NCBI GenBank assembly: GCA_903905735.1 | Contig: CAIVHU010000318.1 | Span: forward strand, 1-45,541 | Source: an uncultured beta proteobacterium | GTDB lineage: Bacteria; Pseudomonadota; Gammaproteobacteria; Burkholderiales; Burkholderiaceae_C | Length of the DNA: 45,541 bases | Reading direction: 5' to 3' | Shown: piece by piece, positions 25,110 to 33,532 of the stretch | Layout of the letters: each line of letters starts with the position of its first letter | Numbering within the stretch: the stretch's first letter is position 1 | Position numbers and translations under genes: made by a program | The notes under the pieces: generated by a model | What the model was told of the DNA's origin: nothing | The model's database searches: none | What the model saw: only the letters and a program-made list of their open reading frames with translations

Positions 25110-25182
25110 GATTATATGAATAGATAATCAGGATATAAATATGATGTGATTCAAGTCATTAGGGTTATTTGTGAATAGATAA
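25110..25182. promoter_or_regulatory. candidate yjjJ promoter and operator
   Basis: On the minus strand a perfect TATAAT (25116-25111) ends 5 nt before the yjjJ ATG. It overlaps an inverted repeat GATTAT (25110-25115) / ATAATC (25124-25129). An 11-bp direct repeat, TGAATAGATAA, occurs at 25117-25127 and again at 25172-25182, 55 bp apart. The layout fits an operator through which the N-terminal helix-turn-helix of YjjJ represses its own gene, possibly with looping or two sites; the second site lies toward the divergent glutathione transferase gene. The -35 for yjjJ is poor. Confidence 0.45.
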
Positions 25183-25231
25183 ACTGCTTTCCACATCCAG
25201 CGTTTCTAACACCCCACCTTGAGGAACCACC

Positions 25232-25936
25232 ATGTCAGACCTCTCCAGCTTCGCCATCACCCGCAAATGGCCCGCCCAGCACCCGGAGCGCCTGCAGCTC
25301 TACTCGCTGCCCACGCCCAACGGCGTGAAGGTGTCGATCATGCTGGAAGAAACCGGCCTGCCGTATGAGGCGCACCTGATCAGTTTTGAGACCAACGACC
25401 AGTTCTCGCCCGAGTTCGTCGCCACCTTCCCCAACAACAAAATCCCTGCCATCATCGACCCCCACGGCCCCGGCAGTCGGCCGCTGGCGCTTTTTGAATC
25501 CGGGGCCATCCTGATGTATCTGGCAGAAAAAACCGGGCAGTTCCTACCAACCGACCCGGCCAAACACTACGAGACCATTCAATGGCTGATGTTCCAGATG
25601 GGTGGTATTGGCCCGATGTTTGGCCAGTTGGGCTTTTTTAATGTGTTCGGCGGCAAGGACTATGAGGACAAGCGCCCGCGCGACCGGTACGTGGCCGAGT
25701 CCCGGCGTCTGCTGGGCGTGCTGAACCAGCGCCTGGCCACGCGCGCCTGGGTCATGGGCGAGGACTACACCATTGCCGACATGGCCATCCTGCCTTGGGT
25801 GCGCAACCTGATCGAGCGCTACCAAGCTGCCGATCTGGTAGGTTTGGCCGACTTCCCCCATGTGACGCGTGCGCTGGCCGCCTTTGTGGCCCGACCTGCG
25901 GTGGTACGCGGCCTGCTGGTGCCGCAGCGGGCCTGA
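25232..25936 (+). CDS. glutathione S-transferase, Nu class (YfcG-like disulfide-bond oxidoreductase)
   Basis: Cytoplasmic protein of 234 residues. The thioredoxin-like N-terminal domain has LQLYSLPTPNGVKVSIMLEE, where TPNG is the Nu-class glutathione site, and NNKIPAIIDP and LFESGAILMYLAEKTG after it. The C-terminal domain has MFQMGGIGPMFGQLGFFNVF and WVMGEDYTIADMAILPW. Nu-class enzymes of E. coli (YfcG, YghU) reduce disulfides with glutathione. It is divergent from yjjJ with a 126-bp shared promoter region. The ribosome binding site GAGG at 25221-25224 suits ATG 25232. Confidence 0.92.
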   Translation: MSDLSSFAITRKWPAQHPERLQLYSLPTPNGVKVSIMLEETGLPYEAHLISFETNDQFSPEFVATFPNNKIPAIIDPHGPGSRPLALFESGAILMYLAEKTGQFLPTDPAKHYETIQWLMFQMGGIGPMFGQLGFFNVFGGKDYEDKRPRDRYVAESRRLLGVLNQRLATRAWVMGEDYTIADMAILPWVRNLIERYQAADLVGLADFPHVTRALAAFVARPAVVRGLLVPQRA

Positions 25937-26067
25937 CGCGACTGCCAGACCCCGCCCTGCCGGCGCCCTTGGGTGCGCTGGCGCACTGTGCCGTTTGCCC
26001 GGCGCAACAACAATCGCGCAAGAATCTGGCCGCTCCCGGAGCCAGTCACTGTGAAAGCACTGCGCGC

Positions 26068-28047
26068 ATGGTTTCTCCCACCCAATCGGTGCTGCTTCGT
26101 TCCCTGATGTGGGCAGGCGGTTCGCTGTTGGGGCTGGTGCTGTTGGCCGTTCTGACCATCGCGCTGGTGGGCTGGAACTGGTTGCGCGCGCCCCTGGAGC
26201 GCCTGGCCATCCAAAAGACCGGGCGTGAACTGGTGCTCAGCGGTGATCTGACCATGAAGTTTGGCTGGCCGGTGGCCCGCCTGCATGCCGCCGGCGTCGC
26301 CTATGCCAATCCGTCCTGGGCCAAAGAAAAGCAGATGGTGACGGCAGAAGGTGTGGAGGTGAGTGTGGATCTGCCCGCGCTACTGCGACGCGAATTGGCC
26401 TTCACCGAGGTGCGGCTGGACCACGCCGCCATTTTTCTGGAACAGTCCCCCGACCGACGCAAAAGCTGGCTCCTGGACCTGAATCAGCAGGACGAGAACG
26501 CACGCATTCACATCGGCCGGGTGGCGCTCGACCACGGCACGCTGGGCTATGACGATGCCAGCCAAAGAACCAGTATTCGCACCCAACTCTCCACAGCCTC
26601 AGGGGCGCCCAGCAATCCGAAGAAACATGACCTGAATTTCACGGCCACCGGCCAGTTCAAGGGTCTGCCGGTCAAGGCGCAAGGCACCGGCGGGCCGGTG
26701 CTGGCGCTGCGCGACACCAGCCAGCCATACCCCCTCAAGCTGACCGGCAGCGTGGGCCCGACCCATGTGCAAGTGGACGGCACGATCACCGGCTTGCTGG
26801 CGCTCACGGCGGTGGACATGCAGATGGCGCTGTCTGGCGCCAGCCTGGAGCAGCTCTACCCGCTGCTGGGCATTGCCTTTCCGGTGACTCTGGCCTATAC
26901 AGCCGAGGGTCATCTGCTGCATAAGGAAAACCGCTGGCGCTTTGAGAAGTTCACCGGCCGCGTCGGTGCCAGCGACCTCGCCGGGTTTGTCGAGGTGGTT
27001 ACCGGAGGCAAGCGGCCTGCCTTGAGCGCCGCATTGACCTCCAAGCTGCTGGCGCTGGACGACCTCGGGTCCTTGATTGGCGCGCGCTCGGGCAGCGTCA
27101 CCCGTGCGGTGAAAGACCCGCTGGGCCAAGCCCGCGTCTTGCCAGACCTGCCCTTCAACGCCGCGCGTTGGGACTCGGTGGATGCCGACGTGTTACTCAC
27201 CGCCAAAACCTTGCGCCGTGCTGAAGCCCTGCCGCTGGAAGACCTGAACGTTCATTTGACCCTGCGCGATTCTGTGCTGACGCTGGACCCGCTCAATTTT
27301 GGCCTGGCGGGCGGGCAGCTTCAGACCCGCATCACGCTGGACGGCCGCGCCACACCCATCCAGGCGACTGCGCAGGTGCGGGCACGCAAGGTTTTGCTGG
27401 CCAAGCTGTTCCCCACGGTGGACCTCAGCCACACCAGCATTGGCCAGATCAATGGCGAGTTCGACTTGGCGGGCAGCGGCAATTCGGTTGGCAGCATGCT
27501 GGCCAGTGCCAATGGCAAACTCGGTCTGGTGGTGGCAGGCGGCCAGATCAGCAAACTGATGATGGAAAAGGCCGGTTTGCATCTGTGGGAAATCCTGAGC
27601 CTGAACTTGACCGGCGACAAGCTGGTGAAACTGCGCTGCGCGGTGGCGGACTTCAATGTCAAGGCCGGGGTGATGCAGACCGACGCCTTGGTGTTTGACA
27701 CCCAGATCACCACCCTGCTGGGCAGCGGCAGCATAGATTTGGCGCATGAAAAGCTTGACCTGACGCTCACCCCAAAAACCAAAGCCACCAGCCCGGTGGC
27801 CTTGCGCAGCCCGATATACATTCGCGGCAGTTTTGCCCAGCCCCAGGTCAGCATCGACAAAGGTCGTGTGGCCGCGCGCGCGGTCGGTGCGGTGGCGCTG
27901 GGCCTGCTCAACCCGCTGCTGGCCTTGCTGCCGCTGATCGACGCGGGCCCCGGCCAGGACAGCGATTGTGGCCAACTGGTGCGGGATGCCCGGGCCTGGC
28001 CGCGACCGGCGAGTGCCCCCGCCCGGGCGCAGACATCACATCCATAG
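26068..28047 (+). CDS. AsmA family protein
   Basis: Protein of 659 residues with one N-terminal membrane anchor (SLLGLVLLAVLTIALVGWNW) and a long beta-rich periplasmic part, the AsmA/YhjG layout. Family blocks are the start (LERLAIQKTGRELVLSGDL), the central DADVLLTAKTLRRAEALPLE, and the C-terminal AsmA_2 region (GINGEFDLAGSG-like IGQINGEFDLAGSGNSVGSM, VFDTQITTLLGSGSIDL, TSPVALRSPIYIRGSF). AsmA-type proteins are thought to form bridges for phospholipid movement between the two membranes. ATG 26068 lies 37 bp before the anchor; the open frame upstream overlaps the transferase gene. The last ~45 residues are Pro/Ala-rich and not conserved. Confidence 0.88.
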   Translation: MVSPTQSVLLRSLMWAGGSLLGLVLLAVLTIALVGWNWLRAPLERLAIQKTGRELVLSGDLTMKFGWPVARLHAAGVAYANPSWAKEKQMVTAEGVEVSVDLPALLRRELAFTEVRLDHAAIFLEQSPDRRKSWLLDLNQQDENARIHIGRVALDHGTLGYDDASQRTSIRTQLSTASGAPSNPKKHDLNFTATGQFKGLPVKAQGTGGPVLALRDTSQPYPLKLTGSVGPTHVQVDGTITGLLALTAVDMQMALSGASLEQLYPLLGIAFPVTLAYTAEGHLLHKENRWRFEKFTGRVGASDLAGFVEVVTGGKRPALSAALTSKLLALDDLGSLIGARSGSVTRAVKDPLGQARVLPDLPFNAARWDSVDADVLLTAKTLRRAEALPLEDLNVHLTLRDSVLTLDPLNFGLAGGQLQTRITLDGRATPIQATAQVRARKVLLAKLFPTVDLSHTSIGQINGEFDLAGSGNSVGSMLASANGKLGLVVAGGQISKLMMEKAGLHLWEILSLNLTGDKLVKLRCAVADFNVKAGVMQTDALVFDTQITTLLGSGSIDLAHEKLDLTLTPKTKATSPVALRSPIYIRGSFAQPQVSIDKGRVAARAVGAVALGLLNPLLALLPLIDAGPGQDSDCGQLVRDARAWPRPASAPARAQTSHP

Positions 28048-28082
28048 CCGCCTGGCGCCCGCGCTTTGTGACTCAGGTCACC

Positions 28083-28110
28083 TTGCGAGAAATATCGTGG
28101 CAGGTATCAT
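28083..28110 (+). promoter_or_regulatory. candidate sigma-70 promoter for the SLAC1-type gene
   Basis: TTGCGA at 28083-28088 and TATCAT at 28105-28110 are separated by 16 nt, 4/6 and 5/6 matches to the consensus. A small palindrome GTGAC-TCAG-GTCAC lies immediately upstream at 28068-28081 and could bind a regulator. The start codon is 34 bp downstream. Confidence 0.4.
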
Positions 28111-28144
28111 TATTTCCTGAGTAAATTACTGGAGATTTGTGGAC

Positions 28145-29137
28145 ATGAGCACCCCCGCCGCGCCCGCTGGCGCACCCGCTGACGTCCATGGCCGCCTTGA
28201 ACACATGCCGGTGTCCATGTTTTCCATCGTCATGGGACTGGCCGGCACCACCATCGCGCTGGAAAAAGCCGAGCACCTGTGGGGCTGGTCGGTGTCGCCC
28301 AGCGCGGTTTTGCTGATCATCACCGCGCTGGTTTTTGTGGCGATCAGCCTGGCCTACCTGGCCAAGTTTGTGCTGCACCGCCCGCATGTGGTGGCCGAGT
28401 TCAGCCACCCGATCCGGCTGAGCTTCTTCCCGGCCATGTCGATTGGCATGCTGTTGCTGGCCATCGCTGCCATCGGGCGTTACCCTGGCGTATCGCTGTA
28501 TTTGTGGGCGGTGGGTGCCACGGTGCAACTGCTGTTCACCCTGGCCATTTTGTCGAACTGGATGCACCACGACAAGTTTCAGGTGCAGCACGGCAACCCG
28601 GCCTGGTTCATTCCCATCGTGGGCAATATTCTGGTACCGATTGCTGGCGTGCCATTGGGTTTTCAGGAAGTGTCGTGGTTTTACTTCAGCGTCCGGCTGG
28701 TGATGTGGCTGCCACTGCTGGCCGTGCTGTTCAACCGCTTTTTCTTCCACCCGATGATCCCGAGCAAATTGCTGCCCACACTGTTCATCCTGATTGCGCC
28801 GCCTGCCGTGGGTTTCATTTCGTGGGTCAAGCTGCATCACGGCGTGGTGGATGATGCCGCACGCATTTTTTATTACTTTGGCCTGTTCGTCTTCATGCTG
28901 CTGCTGGCCCAGGCCAAGTACTTCGCGAAGCTGTCGTTTGCCCTGCCGTGGTGGGCCTATACCTTCCCGGTGGCTGCGCTGACGATCGCCACTTCGGTGA
29001 TGCTGGACAAAGTGGGTGGCAGCTTTTTTGCCGTGCTGTTCCCGGTACTGCTGTCGTTACTGGTGGTGCTGGTGTCAGTGATCTGCGTGCGCACCGTCAT
29101 CGCTATGCAGCGTGGCCAGATCTGCGTACCGGAGTAA
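28145..29137 (+). CDS. SLAC1/TehA-type anion channel or tellurite-resistance/dicarboxylate transporter
   Basis: Membrane protein of 330 residues with about ten hydrophobic helices, matching the TDT family (TehA, plant SLAC1). Blocks include MPVSMFSIVMGLAGTTIALE near the start, EFSHPIRLSFFPAMSIGMLL, then GNPAWFIPIVGNILVPIAGV and APPAVGFISWVKLHHG. The conserved gating phenylalanine region cannot be placed with certainty. The substrate may be chloride, nitrate or another anion. GGAG at 28131-28134 fits ATG 28145 better than an in-frame GTG at 28139, which is only 4 nt away. A strong hairpin terminator follows the stop. Confidence 0.88.
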   Translation: MSTPAAPAGAPADVHGRLEHMPVSMFSIVMGLAGTTIALEKAEHLWGWSVSPSAVLLIITALVFVAISLAYLAKFVLHRPHVVAEFSHPIRLSFFPAMSIGMLLLAIAAIGRYPGVSLYLWAVGATVQLLFTLAILSNWMHHDKFQVQHGNPAWFIPIVGNILVPIAGVPLGFQEVSWFYFSVRLVMWLPLLAVLFNRFFFHPMIPSKLLPTLFILIAPPAVGFISWVKLHHGVVDDAARIFYYFGLFVFMLLLAQAKYFAKLSFALPWWAYTFPVAALTIATSVMLDKVGGSFFAVLFPVLLSLLVVLVSVICVRTVIAMQRGQICVPE

Positions 29138-29163
29138 GACCGCCGAATAGCCGCTCAGCGATA

Positions 29164-29217
29164 TTATTTTTGATAGCTGCCAGCCCTTTTACTACAAGGG
29201 CTGGCAGCTATTTTTCT
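29164..29217 (+). repeat. dispersed intergenic repeat, copy 7, rebuilt as a perfect hairpin
   Basis: Keeps the family frame (TTTTTGATAGCTGC on the left, ACAAGGGCT in the right half). Here the right part reads GGGCTGGCAGCTAT instead of GGGCTAGAGGC, making it fully complementary to the left half. Confidence 0.7.
29173..29215 (+). terminator. rho-independent terminator after the SLAC1-type gene
   Basis: A perfect 16-bp stem, ATAGCTGCCAGCCCTT (29173-29188) with its complement (29196-29211), encloses a 7-nt loop and is followed by a T-rich run to 29219. It lies 35 bp after the stop of the channel gene and is formed by repeat copy 7. Confidence 0.85.
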
Positions 29218-29354
29218 TTATAGCCGGGTGGATCACCAAAAACGTGCCGGAGTCAAAAAAACGATGCATTTCAAGCGTCAAGTCAATAGAATCAGTTGTT
29301 GAACGCTGGATCGACCAGCGGCATGGCCTAGTGAAACCTAACCGAGCGCATTCC

Positions 29355-30665
29355 ATGACCACTTTCGACGCATCAACTTTCGGCACAGACGGCCAGCACG
29401 ACCCCCGACTCGTCAGCATCTTGACCCGCAACACCTTCGCCATGGTTCTGGCCGGTGGCCGCGGCAGCCGCCTGCGAGAGCTCACCGACTGGCGCTCCAA
29501 GCCCGCAGTGCCGTTTGGCGGCAAGTTCCGCATCATCGATTTCACCTTGTCCAACTGCGTCAATTCGGGCGTGCGCCGCGTCGGCGTGGCCACCCAGTAC
29601 AAATCCCAGAGCCTGATCCGGCACCTGCAGCTGGGCTGGAGCTTTCTGGATGGCCGCCTGGGCGAGTTCATCGAGATCATGCCCGCGCAGCAGCAGGTGG
29701 ATGAGTCGCACTGGTACCAGGGCACGGCCGACGCGGTGTACCAGAACCTGCGCGAAATCCGTCACACGAACCCGCAGTTCGTGCTGATCCTCTCGGGCGA
29801 CCACATCTACCGCATGGACTATGGCCGCCTGCTGCTGGGCCATGTCGAGCGCAAGGCGGACATGACCGTGGCCTGCATTGAGGTACCGCTGAAAGAAGCC
29901 AGCGGCTTTGGCGTGATGGCCGTGAACGACGAAGCGCGCGTGGTGGAGTTCCAGGAGAAACCCGCCAACCCGCCATCCATGCCCGGCAACCCCGACATGG
30001 CGCTGGCCAGCATGGGCATTTACGTGTTCAACGCCCGCTTTTTGTTCGAGCAGCTCCAGCGCGATGCGGACGACCCGAAGTCCAGCCACGATTTTGGCAA
30101 GGACATCATTCCGCACTGCGTCAAACGCTACCGCACCTTTGCCCAGAACTTTGCCGAGAGCTGCGTGCAGGAGCCTGGCAAACCTGCCTACTGGCGTGAC
30201 GTGGGAACACTCGATGCCTATTGGACTGCCAACATGGATCTGGTGGAGGTGACCCCCGACCTCAATCTGTACGACGACAACTGGCCGATCTGGACCTGGC
30301 AGGAGCAGCGGCCGCCCGCCAAGTTTGTGTTTGACGACGAAACCCGCCGAGGCAGTGCGGTGGACTCCACGGTGTCGGGCGGCTGCATCATCAGCGGTGC
30401 CACGGTGCGGCATTCCATGCTGTTTTCAGGCGTGCACGTGCACAGCTATTCGCTGGTGGAAGACTCGGTAATCCTGCCCAATGTGCAGATCGGGCGACAC
30501 TGCGTCGTCAAAAAATGCATTCTGGACCGCGACTGCAACCTGCCTGAAGGCACGCAGATTGGCGTGAATGTGGAAGAAGACCGCAAGCGTTTTCACGTGA
30601 GCGAGTCGGGCATCACGCTGGTGACCCCCGCCATGCTGGGACAAAACAAGTACTCGATGGGTTGA
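29355..30665 (+). CDS. glgC: glucose-1-phosphate adenylyltransferase
   Basis: ADP-glucose pyrophosphorylase of 436 residues, which makes ADP-glucose from ATP and glucose-1-phosphate, the committed step of glycogen synthesis. The nucleotide-binding start [20 protein letters not shown] is followed by [20 protein letters not shown], then [20 protein letters not shown] and [20 protein letters not shown]-terminal left-handed beta-helix ([20 protein letters not shown]) closes it. No other glg gene is in the window, so it stands apart from the usual glycogen operon. ATG 29355 is chosen from the family start; an in-frame GTG at 29244 would add 37 unconserved residues. Confidence 0.95.
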   Translation: MTTFDASTFGTDGQHDPRLVSILTRNTFAMVLAGGRGSRLRELTDWRSKPAVPFGGKFRIIDFTLSNCVNSGVRRVGVATQYKSQSLIRHLQLGWSFLDGRLGEFIEIMPAQQQVDESHWYQGTADAVYQNLREIRHTNPQFVLILSGDHIYRMDYGRLLLGHVERKADMTVACIEVPLKEASGFGVMAVNDEARVVEFQEKPANPPSMPGNPDMALASMGIYVFNARFLFEQLQRDADDPKSSHDFGKDIIPHCVKRYRTFAQNFAESCVQEPGKPAYWRDVGTLDAYWTANMDLVEVTPDLNLYDDNWPIWTWQEQRPPAKFVFDDETRRGSAVDSTVSGGCIISGATVRHSMLFSGVHVHSYSLVEDSVILPNVQIGRHCVVKKCILDRDCNLPEGTQIGVNVEEDRKRFHVSESGITLVTPAMLGQNKYSMG

Positions 30666-30708
30666 TCTCGCGCTGGCCGCCACGCCGATCTGGCAGCCAT
30701 CCCCATGC

Positions 30709-30746
30709 AAAAAAGGCCCGTGCTGCCAGGCAGCCGGGCCTTTTTT
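30709..30746. terminator. bidirectional terminator between glgC and gap
   Basis: Perfect 12-bp arms AAAAAAGGCCCG (30709-30720) and CGGGCCTTTTTT (30735-30746), with further pairing GCTGC/GCAGC inside. Each strand ends in a run of six T, so it can serve both convergent genes. Confidence 0.93.
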
Positions 30747-30764
30747 CCTGGGTGGCGGTTTCGC

Positions 30765-31778
<1,014 letters not shown>

Positions 31779-31981
31779 TTAATTAAAACCAACCTGTGGC
31801 TTGCACGGCACGAAAAAAAGCCGGCGGGGTCATGTTTCAAGCGGGTCGGGCCACATTTTACCGACGGCTGACAACAGCGGGAACAAAGCCGTCACAAGGC
31901 TTGCCGACGGGCGTGGGCAACATGGGTGCGCACCGCCTTGGGCTATGCTTCGCACCCACGTCGCAACCTACACCCGCCATC

Positions 31982-33103
31982 ATGAGTCTGCTTTTTTCAC
32001 CCTTGCATCTGCCCTCGCCGCGCGGCGGCATCACCCTGCCCAACCGGCTGGTGGTAGCCCCCATGTGCCAATACTCGGCACATGACGGTTGCGCCACCGA
32101 CTGGCATTTGATGCACTGGGGCAACCTGCTCAACAGCGGTGCGGCCCTGTTCACCATCGAAGCCACTGCCGTGTTGCCGGAAGGCCGCATCACCCCGAAC
32201 TGCCTGGGCCTGTGGGACGACACCACCGAAGCCGCGCTGGCCGATCACCTGCACCGCGCCCGCGCGCTGGCTCCGCACACCGCCGTGTGTATTCAGCTGG
32301 CGCACGCCGGTCGCAAGGGCTCCAGCGCAGTGCCATGGCGAGGTGGCCAGCTGCTGTCACCTGAGCAAGGTGGTTGGCAACCCGTGGGGCCGTCTGCCTT
32401 GCCGCAGTTGCCCTCTGAGCCGCCGCCCACCGAGATCAGCGCGGCCGAGCTGGTACGCATCCGCGAGGCCTTTGTGACCGCCGCGCAGCGCGCGCAGCGC
32501 ATCGGCGTGGAGGCCATCGAACTGCACGGGGCGCATGGCTATTTGCTACACCAGTTTCTGTCACCTCTGGCCAACCAGCGCAACGATGCTTACGGTGGCT
32601 CGTTCGAGAACCGCATCCGCTTCCCGCTGGAAGTTTTTGCCGCCGTGCGCGCCGCCTTTGACGGCGTGCTGGGCCTGCGCCTCTCCGCGTCTGACTGGGT
32701 GGAAGGTGGCTGGGACCTGCCGCAAAGCGAGGATTTTTGTCAGCTACTCAAGGCGGCTGGCTGCGACTTCACCCACGTGTCGTCAGGCGGAGTCTCGCCG
32801 CAGCAAAAAATCACATTAGGTGCGGGTTACCAGGTGCCGTTTGCCAAAGCTATCCGCGCCAGCAGCGGCATGCTGACCACTGCCGTGGGGCTGATCACCG
32901 ACGCGCAGCAAGCCGAATCGATTTTGCAGGCCGGTGAGGCCGACCTCGTGGCGCTGGCACGCGCCTTCCTGTACGAGCCGCGCTGGGGCTGGCACGCCGC
33001 AGCGGCCTTGGGCGGCACGGTGGATGCCAACCCGGTGTACTGGCGCTGCCTGCCGCGTGAGGCGCAATCCGCCTTTGGCAAGGTGTCCATCGGCATGCGC
33101 TAA
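31982..33103 (+). CDS. NADH:flavin oxidoreductase, old yellow enzyme family (YqjM-like)
   Basis: FMN enzyme of 373 residues that reduces activated C=C bonds of enones. The FMN-barrel start TLPNRLVVAPMCQYSAHDGC, the QLAHAGRKGSS block, the substrate motif ELHGAHGYLLHQFLSPLANQ with RNDAYGGSFENR after it, and the C-terminal DLVALARAFLYEPRW are all present. The cysteine in APMCQYSA is the redox-tuning residue of the YqjM class. ATG 31982 is the conserved start; the frame upstream is not protein-like. speH follows after 9 bp. Confidence 0.94.
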   Translation: MSLLFSPLHLPSPRGGITLPNRLVVAPMCQYSAHDGCATDWHLMHWGNLLNSGAALFTIEATAVLPEGRITPNCLGLWDDTTEAALADHLHRARALAPHTAVCIQLAHAGRKGSSAVPWRGGQLLSPEQGGWQPVGPSALPQLPSEPPPTEISAAELVRIREAFVTAAQRAQRIGVEAIELHGAHGYLLHQFLSPLANQRNDAYGGSFENRIRFPLEVFAAVRAAFDGVLGLRLSASDWVEGGWDLPQSEDFCQLLKAAGCDFTHVSSGGVSPQQKITLGAGYQVPFAKAIRASSGMLTTAVGLITDAQQAESILQAGEADLVALARAFLYEPRWGWHAAAALGGTVDANPVYWRCLPREAQSAFGKVSIGMR

Positions 33104-33112
33104 AACCAGACC

Positions 33113-33532
33113 ATGCAAGGCCTGCACCTGACCGCCGATTTGCACGACTGTGCGTGTGATACGCGATGGCTGCTGGATGCCGACGCACTGGGCAAACGGT
33201 GCGTGCAAGCAGTTGAACGCGCCGGGCTGCAGGCTGTGGCGCAACTCTTTCATACTTTTCCGGCATCAGCCCAGGTTCCAGGCGGGGTGACAGCTACTGT
33301 ATTGCTAGCAGAGTCGCACTTGTGTGTGCACACCTGGCCCGAACTGCACGCGGTCACGCTCGACGTGTATGTGTGCAATTTTGGCGGCGACCATTCGATC
33401 AAAGCGCAAGCGCTGCTCGATGACCTGACCGCCCTGTTTGCCCCAAGCCAGATTCAACAGCACCGCCTGTTGCGAGGCGGCGCGGTAACAGATCAGGCCA
33501 GCTTGATGCCCGTAGGCAAAGCGGTCAGATAA
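33113..33532 (+). CDS. speH: S-adenosylmethionine decarboxylase proenzyme
   Basis: Protein of 139 residues that cleaves itself to make a pyruvoyl cofactor and supplies decarboxylated S-adenosylmethionine for spermidine synthesis. The processing site is E67-S68 in LLAESHLCVHTWPE, with H73 and C88 (DVYVCNFGG) as the conserved processing and catalytic residues. No spermidine synthase gene is in the window. It is 9 bp behind the oxidoreductase gene and probably cotranscribed. Its last 40 bp (33493-33532) overlap the 3' end of the convergent phoX, and the C-terminal ~25 residues are less typical of the family. Confidence 0.88.
   Translation: MQGLHLTADLHDCACDTRWLLDADALGKRCVQAVERAGLQAVAQLFHTFPASAQVPGGVTATVLLAESHLCVHTWPELHAVTLDVYVCNFGGDHSIKAQALLDDLTALFAPSQIQQHRLLRGGAVTDQASLMPVGKAVR

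Noticed and set aside
29373..30413. A 346-codon minus-strand frame opposite glgC
   Set aside because: Shadow of an unmistakable ADP-glucose pyrophosphorylase gene; no ribosome binding site or family pattern.
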